DNA of 64,000 nucleotides from Gemmata massiliana (GTDB lineage Bacteria > Planctomycetota > Planctomycetia > Gemmatales > Gemmataceae), in assembly GCA_000531095.1 (NCBI GenBank), contig HG799462.1, positions 1,204,948 to 1,268,947 of the forward strand, written 5' to 3'. Positions within the stretch are counted from its first letter, which is position 1, and every line of letters starts with the position of its first letter. Shown here piece after piece: positions 43,775 through 52,279 of this stretch. The translations under genes and the position numbers were made by a program. A model generated the notes under the pieces. That model made no database searches and was not told the DNA's origin. It worked only from the letters and a program-made list of their open reading frames with translations.

Positions 43775-44935
43775 ATGCGGAGCGACATTCTCTCGACGCC
43801 CGCGGCTTCCTCTCCCGGAAGCGTTTTTTCGATGCCGAAAAGCGAGCAGTTTTTACCGCCGCTACCCGAGATCGTGGGCACCGCGCCGGCCATGCAAGAC
43901 GTGTTTCGTCTTGTTCGCCTCGCCGCGCCCCGATCGGCGAACGTTCTGCTCATAGGTGAAACCGGCACCGGCAAAGAAGTTATCGCGAAAGCCGTTCACA
44001 AACTCAGTCGTCGGTCGGACGGGCCGTTCGTCAAAGTGAATTGCGGCGCGCTGCACGAGAACCTGCTCGAAAGCGAGCTCTTCGGGCACATCAAGGGATC
44101 GTTCACCGGAGCCGTCGAGAACAAGACGGGCCGATTTGAAGCCGCACACGGCGGCACCATTTTCTTGGACGAAATCAACAGCACCTCACAGAAACTCCAG
44201 GTGAAACTGCTCCGCGTGCTCCAGGAACGCGAGTTCGAGCGCGTCGGCGAGAGCCGAACGATCCGCGTCGATGTGCGGGTGGTCGCGGCGACGAACACGT
44301 CGCTGGAACAGGCCGTTGAAGACGGCGAGTTCCGCGAAGACCTCTATTACCGGCTGAACGTCATCCCGATCGCGTTGCCCCCTCTGCGCGAGCGCCGCGA
44401 CGACATTCCCCTACTGGCTCAGTTCTTCCTCAAGCGCTACGGCGACTTGCACAAGTGCCCCGTACCGGAACTGACTCCGATCGCGCTCGACGCACTCAAA
44501 GCCCACGACTGGCCCGGGAACGTGCGGGAACTGGAAAACACCCTGGAACGCCTCACGGTGTTCGCCGACGGTGGGCCGCTCACACCGGAACTGCTCCGAT
44601 TCGGGCGCCCGCGGCCTGTCATTCGCGCTTCGCGTGGCAGCGGGGCACCGACCGATGTGCCGTCGCTGATTCACGCTCTCGTTCGCGCTGGGATGCACGC
44701 ACCGCGCCCGGCGCACATCAAGCTCCACAAATTCCTCGTTGACGGCGTCGAACGCGAGTTGATCGAAGAAGTTCTGCGTGAGTGCGGCGACAACCAAGTG
44801 AAGGCCGCCGACAGGCTGGGCATCAACCGCAACACGCTGCACAAGAAGCGGGAAGAGTACCGTAAGGCCGACGCGGGCGGGGTCGACATCCCGTCGAGCG
44901 AGCCGCCCGCCGAACCGCCAGCAGCAGCCGGGTGA
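43775..44935 (+). CDS. Sigma-54-dependent transcription activator without sensor domain
   Basis: The 386-residue protein has only a short N-terminus (about 33 residues) before the AAA+ domain: Walker A IGETGTGKEVIA, the sigma-54 loop GSFTGA (in FGHIKGSFTGAVENK), Walker B GGTIFLDEI, and the sensor II region DLYYRLNVIPIALPPLRERR. A Fis-type helix-turn-helix near 342-365 (NQVKAADRLGINRNTLHKKR) and a Pro/Ala-rich tail follow. No receiver, GAF or PAS domain is present. Control may therefore be by partner proteins or expression level. The next gene, precorrin-2 dehydrogenase, starts 3 bases after the stop. Confidence 0.9.
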   Translation: MRSDILSTPAASSPGSVFSMPKSEQFLPPLPEIVGTAPAMQDVFRLVRLAAPRSANVLLIGETGTGKEVIAKAVHKLSRRSDGPFVKVNCGALHENLLESELFGHIKGSFTGAVENKTGRFEAAHGGTIFLDEINSTSQKLQVKLLRVLQEREFERVGESRTIRVDVRVVAATNTSLEQAVEDGEFREDLYYRLNVIPIALPPLRERRDDIPLLAQFFLKRYGDLHKCPVPELTPIALDALKAHDWPGNVRELENTLERLTVFADGGPLTPELLRFGRPRPVIRASRGSGAPTDVPSLIHALVRAGMHAPRPAHIKLHKFLVDGVERELIEEVLRECGDNQVKAADRLGINRNTLHKKREEYRKADAGGVDIPSSEPPAEPPAAAG

Positions 44936-44938
44936 GTC

Positions 44939-45538
44939 GTGTTTCCCATCCTCCTCGACTTGCGCGGGAAACTCGTTTGCGTGATCGGGGGAGGCGCGGT
45001 CGGTTCGCGCAAAGCGCGGGCCGCCGTTGACGCGGGCGCGAGCGTTCGCGTAGTCGATCCACAAGTCGTGCTTTCACTTCCAGGTCCAATCGCTCACATC
45101 ACTGAGCTGTATCGCGCAGAACACCTCGAAGGTGCGGCCCTCGTGTTCGCGTGCGCCACTCCCGAAGTCAACACACGAATTGTGACTGACGCGCACCAGC
45201 GCGGAATTTGGGTGAACGCAGCTTCGTCGCCGGACGCGGGTGACTTCACATTGCCCGCGGTCGTGCGCCGCGGAGGGTTAACGCTGGCCGTCAGCACTGA
45301 AGGCGCATCACCCGCTCTGGCCCGACGCATTCGCGAAAAGCTCGAATCCGAGTTCGATGAGGTGTTCGCTGAGTGGGTACAAATACTCGCCGAGGTGCGA
45401 ACCGAAGTGCTTGCGACTGTAACAGATGAAGCCCGCCGGCGCGAGCTGCTCGATTCCTTCGCTGATTGGTCCTGGCTCACGCGGCTGCGCACAGAAGGAG
45501 CCGAAGCCGTGCGTCAGGCAATGCGGGCCTCTTTGTGA
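44939..45538 (+). CDS. Precorrin-2 dehydrogenase / siroheme synthase N-terminal type
   Basis: GTG 44939 gives a 199-residue protein of the Met8p/CysG N-terminal size. It begins with the NAD-binding loop CVIGGGAVGSRKARAAVDAG, then a segment corresponding to the catalytic-Asp loop (SSPDAGDFTLPAVVRRGGLTL), and STEGASPALARRIREKLE. The enzyme oxidises precorrin-2 to sirohydrochlorin and in some members inserts iron, giving siroheme for sulfite and nitrite reductases. No uroporphyrin methyltransferase domain is attached. The gene is 3 bases from the sigma-54 activator, so the two are probably cotranscribed, an unusual pairing. Confidence 0.85.
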   Translation: MFPILLDLRGKLVCVIGGGAVGSRKARAAVDAGASVRVVDPQVVLSLPGPIAHITELYRAEHLEGAALVFACATPEVNTRIVTDAHQRGIWVNAASSPDAGDFTLPAVVRRGGLTLAVSTEGASPALARRIREKLESEFDEVFAEWVQILAEVRTEVLATVTDEARRRELLDSFADWSWLTRLRTEGAEAVRQAMRASL

Positions 45539-45969
45539 GAGTACGATCGCCCTCGCGCTCGCGAGGAGTCACCTGGGTATAATCAGCTCGTTCCGTTCGT
45601 GTCGCGGAATATGAAGAATCTGCGTTTCACTCGAACAGAGTAAAGTTCCAGCCGCATTCAACTCTGAGCCTGCAACTGTCCGAATACACGAGTTCGACCC
45701 ACCGGCGGTAAAATCGGCAGAGACGCTAAAAAACAAGTGCGAGGCACAAACGGACTTGGTAGACCAATTGAGGCTTCGGGGTTCCAGGGGTTGAAACCCC
45801 TGGCTATTTCCTGTGACCCCAACGGGGTCCAAAAGTCATTGGGAACCGGGGATAGAGACTCGGATTAGTCGCCCCAACGGGGCGTCCGGTAATAGCCAGG
45901 GGTTTCAACCCCTGGCTCCTGTGAACGCGGGGTTGATGGGTCGGTTTTGATTTCTCGGCAAGGGCGGAC
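45539..45969. other. Intergenic region with large palindromic repeat
   Basis: About 430 bases with no supported gene. Its right part, 45784-45915, is a perfect 25-base inverted repeat with two smaller hairpins between the arms. The left part (45540-45780) shows no coding sequence, tRNA or conserved RNA that could be recognised. Confidence 0.5.
45784..45915. repeat. REP-like palindromic element with 25-bp perfect arms
   Basis: The left arm 45784-45808 and right arm 45891-45915 are perfect reverse complements and share the core CCAGGGGTTGAAACCCCTGG, itself palindromic. The 82-base centre contains two short hairpins, GACCCC-AAC-GGGGTC (45815-45829) and CGCCCC-AAC-GGGGCG (45870-45884). Such units, with CCCCTGGCTATT-type arms, are a probable dispersed element of this genome. 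Confidence 0.75.
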
Positions 45970-48048
45970 ATGAACCTGCTCGTGACGTGGAAAAAGGTAC
46001 TGCTGTTCGGTGCCTTCGGTGCGGTCGGCTGTTTGGCCGGCTGGCTCGTCGGCGAGCCGCTCGTGTGGGCGTCCCGATCGGTCGCGGAAGCGGCCGGGGC
46101 CAAGGACGCCCCGTCGCTCATCTCCAAACCGGCGCCCCAATTCGCCGAACCGCCCCCGCTCCCCAACGACTTCCGCGAGCGCGTTGAGAAGGCTGGCGGG
46201 AAGTCCGGAGACGTGCAGCTCTCGCTCATCTGGTACAACGCTAACGACCTCGACTTGTACTGCAAAGACCCGAACGGCGACGTCGTTTTCTACAAGAACC
46301 CGCGCGTACTTAGCGGCGGCGAATTGGACGTGGACGCGAACGCCGGCACGACGCGCAGCGGCCTCCCCACGGTACTGACCACCGAGCCGGTCGAGAACAT
46401 TTACTGGCCGAAGGGCGGCGCACCAGCCGGTCGCTATCAGGTGTTCGTGGTGTAAGCCGCCCACCGCCCAGCGACCGGGGCGCCCAACGCGACCAAGTAC
46501 AAGGTGAACGTCCTCCACGACGGTCAGCGGTACGAGTTTACAGGAACCATCGAGCACGGCGGCACACAGCGGAACGAGCGCCTGATTTACGAGTTCGAGC
46601 TGAAGCCTCGGCTCGAACTGTTGGCCCCCGACGAAGTGAATTTGCTCCCGGCCGCGCCCGCGATCAAACTTCCGGTCGTGATTCGGCGGACGTACTACAA
46701 GGGACCGGTCGAGGTGCGAGCCGAGAACCTACCGGAAGGTATAGCCGCGAGCAAACTCACCATTCCCGAAGGCGAGAATGCGGGCGAAATCGAACTCCAG
46801 GCCGTTGAAGGCGCGAAGGAAATCAAGAAGGCCACTATCAAGTTTGTCGCTACCGGCGACAGCCTCGATTCGTCGACCAGCGTGCAGGTTGCCACACTCA
46901 AGTCGGCCGTCGCGTTTTCTCTTCTCGCAACGCTTTCCACTGGCGCGTGGACGGCACTGCTCGCGATCGGGTTGTGTCTCGCACTCCTGGCCGGGCAGAA
47001 CAAGTACCTCGGCAAACCGTTGTTCGCGTCGAGCCGCATTCCGCTCCGGACCGTTATTGTGGGCGCTGGGGCGGCCGGCTTCGTGTCGGGGAGCGTCGGA
47101 CAGTTGCTCTTTTTTGCGCTGCTCGCGAGCGGCGCCGCGAACCTCGGTTTCCTGGTTGGCTGGGTGCTCCTCGGTGCGCTCCTCGGGTGGGGCATCAGTC
47201 GCTTCGTTCCGAACCTAGACGGCGTAAAGGCGGCGCTTGCGGGCTTGGGCGGTGGGTTGCTCGGTGCGGGCGCGTTCTTGCTCCTGTCCGAACTCGCACA
47301 GTGGACCGGGCGCTTCGGTGGTGCGGTGATACTCGGATTCTGTATCGGGCTAATGGTCGCGGTGGTCGAAGCCGCGTTCCGGCGCGCGTGGATCGAAGTG
47401 CGCTACGGTGAGCGCGAAATAATCACCGTGAACCTCGGTGCCGAACCGGTGCGGATTGGAGGCGATGCGCAAGCCTGCACCGTTTGGGCACGCGGAGCCG
47501 CTTCGATCGCTCTCAAATACTGGATTCGCGACGGGCAGGTGCAGTGTGCGGACGTGCCCGCGAAGCAAGAAACGCCCGTCGCGGACGGTGACACGCGGAC
47601 GGCCGGCAACGTAACCGTGATCGTGCGCACGAGCAACGCCGTTGCCTCAACAGAAGACACGCGGCCGACCGTGGCGCATGTGTCCACGCCCACGGCCCCC
47701 GCGCCGGTGCTACCGGAACTCGTGGTTACGCCGCCCCCTCCTGCGCCGCCTGCTCCATTTGATTACGACGACGGGCTGCCGATGCCGCTGTCTCCTCCTC
47801 CCCCCGCGCGCCCCGCGGTGACGTCCATTCTCGATCTGGACGACGCACCGGCTCAGACAGTGCGGTCAACTAGCGCGGCGCCCGCTCCGTCGAAATCTTC
47901 GGCCCCGTCAGCACCCGTCGCGGCCCCGCGCCCAGCTCCGGCGAATACACCCAATTCCAATGCTGCGGACGTGTGCCCGACGTGCGGTCGGAAGGTGCCC
48001 GGGCGCACCGGCGCCCGATACTGTGTGGTCTGCGACCGGACGTTTTGA
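45970..48048 (+). pseudogene. DUF2135-like membrane protein with zinc ribbon, in-frame TAA
   Basis: From ATG 45970 the protein has an N-terminal helix and then a DUF2135/YfaP-like domain (VQLSLIWYNANDLDLYCKDP, GGELDVDANAG, ENIYWPKGGAPAGRYQVFVV). A TAA at 46453-46455 interrupts the frame, and the same frame continues as AAHRPATGAPNATKYKVNV and beyond. The later part has about five transmembrane helices (46905-47375), an FHA-like beta segment (EPVRIGGDAQACTVWARG; weak), a Pro-rich linker and a zinc ribbon CPTCGRK ... YCVVC. A Tyr codon would fit at the stop, since related domains read VFVVYY-type there. Translation could restart at GTG 46504. Either a nonsense mutation or a base error is possible. 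Confidence 0.7.
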
Positions 48049-48125
48049 ATATTGTGAGTGTGGGCACCACCGAGCGACCGCGAGAAAACTCAGCCTTCCA
48101 TGAACGAAGACGAGGAGCTTCCGTT

Positions 48126-49022
48126 ATGCCCTACGATATGCAGATCGATCGCTCGAATCCCGGGTGCATTGTGTTCCTGGTGGACCTGTCCAACTCGATG
48201 CTGGACGGGATCGCGGGCACGCAGCGGGCGAAGATGGACACCGTTTCCACCGCCATCAACCGGTTCTTCCAGGAACTCATCACGAGCTGCGAAAAGGGCG
48301 AAGAGAAGCCGCGCAACTACTTCGACGTGGGCCTGATCGGGTACACCACCGACGCCAACGGGGTCGCCATCGTCCGCCCGCTGTTCCAGGGCGCGCTGTC
48401 CGGGCGCGACCTCGTTTCTATCAGCGAACTGTACGACAACCCGCTCGAAATCGAGCAGCGGCGCAAGAAGGAGTTCGTGGACGACGGCGCCGGCGGGCTC
48501 ACGGAAATGGAGCGCCAGATCGCGTTCCCGGTCTGGTTCCGCTCGCCGGCCCAGGGCGAGATGTTCGGCACGCCGATGTGTACCGCGCTCGGGTACTGCA
48601 AGCAGGTGATCCAGACGTGGATCGACGCCCACTCGGGCAGCTTCCCGCCGATGGTCATCAACCTGACTGACGGCGAGTCCACCGACGGGGTACCGGTGCC
48701 GTTCGCCGAAGAACTCAAGGGGCTGGCGACCGCGGACGGTAACGTGTTGCTGTTCAACTGCCACCTGTCCGGGCGCGACGCACAACCCGTGTTCCTCCCA
48801 CCGACCGAGGGGCAGTTGCCCGACGAGTACGCCCGCGACCTGTTCGGCATGTCCAGCCCACTGCCGGACAAACTGCGGCACATGGCCGAGGTGAAAGGCA
48901 TTTCCGCGCCTTTGGGGTGCAAGGCGATGGCGTTCAACGCGGACGCGGTGAGCCTGCTCAAGCTCCTGAACGTCGGCACCCAGGTCGTCGCAGCCGCCAC
49001 TCTCCCGCCGCACCTGCGGTAA
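48126..49022 (+). CDS. VWA-domain protein (TerY-like)
   Basis: ATG 48126 is preceded by GAGGAG and gives 298 residues; an in-frame upstream extension lies in the previous gene's end. The protein is almost entirely a VWA domain with an intact MIDAS: GCIVFLVDLSNSMLDGIAG, then FDVGLIGYTTDANG, MFGTPMCTALGYC (the conserved Thr) and MVINLTDGESTDG. This layout resembles TerY-type soluble VWA proteins found with PP2C phosphatases. It lies between the DUF2135 membrane gene and a VWA-like/PP2C protein on the same strand, so the three probably form one module. It has no signal peptide and should be cytoplasmic. Confidence 0.85.
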   Translation: MPYDMQIDRSNPGCIVFLVDLSNSMLDGIAGTQRAKMDTVSTAINRFFQELITSCEKGEEKPRNYFDVGLIGYTTDANGVAIVRPLFQGALSGRDLVSISELYDNPLEIEQRRKKEFVDDGAGGLTEMERQIAFPVWFRSPAQGEMFGTPMCTALGYCKQVIQTWIDAHSGSFPPMVINLTDGESTDGVPVPFAEELKGLATADGNVLLFNCHLSGRDAQPVFLPPTEGQLPDEYARDLFGMSSPLPDKLRHMAEVKGISAPLGCKAMAFNADAVSLLKLLNVGTQVVAAATLPPHLR

Positions 49023-49128
49023 CCAACGGTTCCAGGTTCCAAGTCCCAGAGTTCCCGGTTGAAGTCGGAACTTGGTCTTGTGTGCTTTAAACTTGGAACC
49101 TGGGAACTCTGGACCTGGAACTCGGATA
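49023..49128. repeat. TTCCAGG-rich imperfect inverted repeat
   Basis: The 106-base gap between the VWA gene and the PP2C gene contains GGTTCCAGGTTCCAAG near 49027 and, in reverse complement, a related CCAGGTTCCAAG-type sequence near 49090-49120. Pairing is imperfect, with several short hairpins. A terminator role is possible; no T-run is visible. Confidence 0.45.
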
Positions 49129-50889
49129 ATGGACCCGATCTCCGCCGATCCGCCCCCCGGCTGTGTCGTACTGCTGCTCAGCCTGTCGGCCGAGATGACC
49201 GCGAACGTGGTCACCGAAACCGGCGCTTTGACGGCGGCCGCGGCGGAACGGCGCCTGGCCGCGGGGGTCGTCGAAGGGCTGGTGAGCGCGGTCGCGGCCG
49301 GGCACGCGACGGGACCGATCGACGTGGCCGTTCTGGGCTACCGCGCGCACGAGGACGGTGCATTTCAACTGATCTCGCTGCTGCCGGTCGGTGACCCGAA
49401 GCCGCAATTTCTCCCGCTCGCACAACTCGCGCGAATGTTCGCGCTCGAACACGCGACGACCGCGGACCAGCCGCGCGAGTGGGTCACGGCACCCGAGTGC
49501 GAGGGGGATGCGTGTGCGGCCCCGGCGCTCGCTCGCGTGTATCAGATGGTATCGGTGTGGCTCACCGGCCGGTTCGCGTCGCGTGCGCCGGTTGTGGTTC
49601 ACTGCACTACCGCGGGCGCGCTCAACGAAACGTACTTTCGGACCGCGCGCTCGCTGCGCCTGCTCGCAACAACCCACGGGTTGCCGCGTTTGCTGCACTA
49701 CGTGTTCGATCCGGAACCGGAGAGCGAGGTCGTTGAGCGGCTCGCGGACGTTTCGGCCGAACTACCCGCGAAGGAAGGCCCAACGCGGCGCGCGGTGTTC
49801 GTCAATTCGTGGGACATCCGCGATCCGCTGAGCGCGATTTTCTCCCACGCCCCACAAAGAGACACGATTCCTTGGCGCCGCGGCCGCGCGGGGTTTCGCA
49901 CGACCACGACGATGTGGACCCAGAAATTGGGGAACGCGCCGGACCAGTGGGAAGACGCATTCGCGCTGGACGAATTGACCAGCGCGACGGCCGTGTCCGA
50001 CGGGGCCAGTGCGGGCATCTTTTGTAGCATTTGGGCGCAGCAGTTGAGCCGGCGGTTCCTTTCCGACCGGCCCGACGCGCGCGACCCGGCCGCACTGAAC
50101 CGGTGGGTGAACGATCTGCGTACCGAGTGGCGCACGGCGATCAACTACGACAACTTGAACTGGTCGAAGCAGGCGAAGGTCGATCAAGTGGGCGCGGCAG
50201 CGACTCTATTGGGACTGGAACTCGGCCCCGCGGACGCACAGGGCCGGCGCCCGTGGCGCGCGTGTGCGGTCGGCGACGCGAGTCTCTTTTGGGTCCGCGC
50301 CAACCGATTGCTCGCGACGTTTCCGGTGGTCGCGGCCGATCAGTTCGGGTCCGCGCCGCTTTTAGTCCGATCGAATCCGGGGTTCCGAACGCTTGCCCTC
50401 GCCGCGGCCGGGGTGTGCGAACCCGACGACCGGTTCGTGCTCGCGACCGATGCCGTTGCCGCGCGCCTGTTCCGGAGCATGGTGGCCGGCTACGACCTGG
50501 ATTGGGGCCGGTTCGAGGCGCTCGACGAGGTCGACTGGTGCGCGGAGATGGACGCGCTCCGCAAATCGAACGACATGGTGAACGACGACTGCACGCTCAT
50601 CGTGCTCCGCGTCAACGAATTTACGGGCACGGCCGAGGTGCCCGACTTCGGGGAAGGTGAAGAACAGGAAGACCTTCCGTTTGCTGAAACGGAACCGTTC
50701 GCCGAAGACATCGAAGACCCGGAGCCGGCGCACCCGGTCGCTAGCTCTGCGCGTTCGGCCGAAGCGGACCTCACCGCGGACGACATCGACGACTCGATGA
50801 TCGAGGAGCCTTCCGACCTGCTGGAACCGGGACCAGAAGAACTCCCGCCGACCGACGACTCCCCGAAATCCACGGACCCGAGCAACTGA
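49129..50889 (+). CDS. PP2C-like phosphatase with N-terminal degenerate VWA-like domain
   Basis: ATG 49129 gives 586 residues. Residues about 1-220 follow the VWA protein next door: GCVVLLLSLSAEM aligns with GCIVFLVDLSNSM, IDVAVLGYRAHEDG with FDVGLIGYTTDANG, and APVVVHCTTAGAL with PPMVINLTDGEST. All MIDAS acids are lost here. The PP2C part (about 240-500) has VSDGASAGIFCS, ACAVGDASLFWVR, RFVLATDAVAARLF and DDCTLIVLRV, corresponding to the metal-binding motifs of the family, with acids retained at VSDG and DDCT. The last 80 residues are acidic and Pro-rich. A phosphatase that uses a dead VWA domain for partner contact is likely. Confidence 0.7.
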   Translation: MDPISADPPPGCVVLLLSLSAEMTANVVTETGALTAAAAERRLAAGVVEGLVSAVAAGHATGPIDVAVLGYRAHEDGAFQLISLLPVGDPKPQFLPLAQLARMFALEHATTADQPREWVTAPECEGDACAAPALARVYQMVSVWLTGRFASRAPVVVHCTTAGALNETYFRTARSLRLLATTHGLPRLLHYVFDPEPESEVVERLADVSAELPAKEGPTRRAVFVNSWDIRDPLSAIFSHAPQRDTIPWRRGRAGFRTTTTMWTQKLGNAPDQWEDAFALDELTSATAVSDGASAGIFCSIWAQQLSRRFLSDRPDARDPAALNRWVNDLRTEWRTAINYDNLNWSKQAKVDQVGAAATLLGLELGPADAQGRRPWRACAVGDASLFWVRANRLLATFPVVAADQFGSAPLLVRSNPGFRTLALAAAGVCEPDDRFVLATDAVAARLFRSMVAGYDLDWGRFEALDEVDWCAEMDALRKSNDMVNDDCTLIVLRVNEFTGTAEVPDFGEGEEQEDLPFAETEPFAEDIEDPEPAHPVASSARSAEADLTADDIDDSMIEEPSDLLEPGPEELPPTDDSPKSTDPSN

Positions 50890-50932
50890 CTGTGGGAGCG
50901 CACTTATGTGCCCTCCACCCCGCACAAATCGT

Positions 50933-52213
50933 TTACACTTTCGGCAACTCGAAGCCCTTGCGGTACTCGCGGCCCAAGAGTTTGTTCGCTTCGGGCGAGT
51001 CGGTCGTCTCGGTCTGGACGTCGAACTTCAGCACCTTACCGGTGCGGAACGCGATGTTGCCGAGGTGACACAACCGCGTGCTCTTGTGCCCCTCCTCGAT
51101 GTCCGCGTTCGGTTGTGCGTCCCCGCGGATCGCGTCGATGAAATTTTTCTGGTGGGCCTTCAGCATGTCGGGGCCGCTCGGCTCCTTCACCTCTTCGCCG
51201 TCGCGGACGTGCCAGCCGTTGTTGTCGAAAAGGAGCGTCCCCTTCTCGCCGTGCAGGATCACGCCATACGACATTTTCTCTGGCCCGTTCTTCTCCCATA
51301 CGCGGTGCTCCCACACCACCGTACAACCGGGGAACTCGAACGTCGCGGTCTGCGTGTCGGGCGTCTCCTGATCGTCGTCGAAGACGTATTTACCACCCAT
51401 CGAGGAGATCCGCGTGGGTGCGTCGAGGCCGAGGACGTTGCGGATCTGGTCCAGTCCGTGGATACCGTTGTTACCGAGTTCGCCGGTGCCGAGTTCCCAG
51501 AACCAGTGCCAGTTGTAATGGAACCGGTTCGCGTTGAACGGGCGCGCCGGCGCCGGCCCTAAAAAGAGGTCGTAGTCGACACTCTTCGGCGGCGCGGCTT
51601 CGTCCGCTTTCTTGCCGATCGGCTTACGGCTCCCCGCGATCCACGTGCGCGCGAACGGCACCTTCCCGAGCTTGCCGGCTTTGATGAATTCGCGCGCGGC
51701 AGCCACGTTGGTGGAACTCCGGCGCTGGGTGCCGGCCTGGATCACCACCTTATACTTGCGCGCGGCCTGCACCATGCGCCGGCCTTCGAGCAGGTCGTGC
51801 GAAACGGGCTTCTCGACGTACACGTGCTTCCCGCGCTCCGCGGCCCAGATCGTCGCGAGCGCGTGCCAGTGGTCCGGTGCCGACACGACCACCGCTGTCA
51901 CCGACTTGTCTTCCAGTACCTTGCGGATGTCGGTTTCGACTTTCGGCGGCGACTCGGGGTTCTTGAGTGCGTCGAGTACGGGCTTCACCATCGCCGGATC
52001 GGGATCAACGACGTGCGAAATCTCGACACCGGGCACGGACGCGAAGCCGGGCACGAGCTGCTTGCCGCGCGTGCGCAGGCCCATCGCCGCGAGCCGGACC
52101 TTTTCGTTCGGCTTGTCCGCGGCGCGGTTGTAGGAAGCCGCGGACAGCGTGAGAGCGGACGTGGCGAGGAACTGACGACGAGTTGCGGACACGGCAGCGC
52201 TCCGGGGAGACAT
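50933..52213 (-). CDS. Tat-exported Gfo/Idh/MocA oxidoreductase
   Basis: The 426-residue protein has a twin-arginine signal (ATRRQFLATSALTLSAA) near residues 10-26. The N-terminal Rossmann domain (about 35-155) includes VRLAAMGLRTRGKQL in place of the usual GxGxxG loop, and the middle shows the family EKP motif (YVEKPVSHDLLEGRR). The C-terminal domain includes HWFWELGTGELGNNGIHGLD, with the GNNGIH segment found in planctomycete members. These exported enzymes oxidise sugars or cyclitols with NAD(P), but the substrate is unknown. It is divergent from a GH32 glycosidase with a gap of 66 bases, so a common sugar-degradation role is likely. Confidence 0.9.
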   Translation of the reverse strand: MSPRSAAVSATRRQFLATSALTLSAASYNRAADKPNEKVRLAAMGLRTRGKQLVPGFASVPGVEISHVVDPDPAMVKPVLDALKNPESPPKVETDIRKVLEDKSVTAVVVSAPDHWHALATIWAAERGKHVYVEKPVSHDLLEGRRMVQAARKYKVVIQAGTQRRSSTNVAAAREFIKAGKLGKVPFARTWIAGSRKPIGKKADEAAPPKSVDYDLFLGPAPARPFNANRFHYNWHWFWELGTGELGNNGIHGLDQIRNVLGLDAPTRISSMGGKYVFDDDQETPDTQTATFEFPGCTVVWEHRVWEKNGPEKMSYGVILHGEKGTLLFDNNGWHVRDGEEVKEPSGPDMLKAHQKNFIDAIRGDAQPNADIEEGHKSTRLCHLGNIAFRTGKVLKFDVQTETTDSPEANKLLGREYRKGFELPKV

Positions 52214-52279
52214 CGGGTGCCCGCTATGGTAACTTGTCAGGCAGCGATTACGTACCGGAAACCTCGGCCGGGTGATTTC

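Noticed and set aside
45640-45730. Possible tRNA-like segment with a GAGTTCGACCC T-loop-like sequence
   Set aside because: No matching acceptor or anticodon stem could be formed by eye.
49023-49128. Strong rho-independent terminator between VWA and PP2C genes
   Set aside because: The TTCCAGG repeats pair imperfectly and no T-run follows, so cotranscription of the two genes remains more likely.
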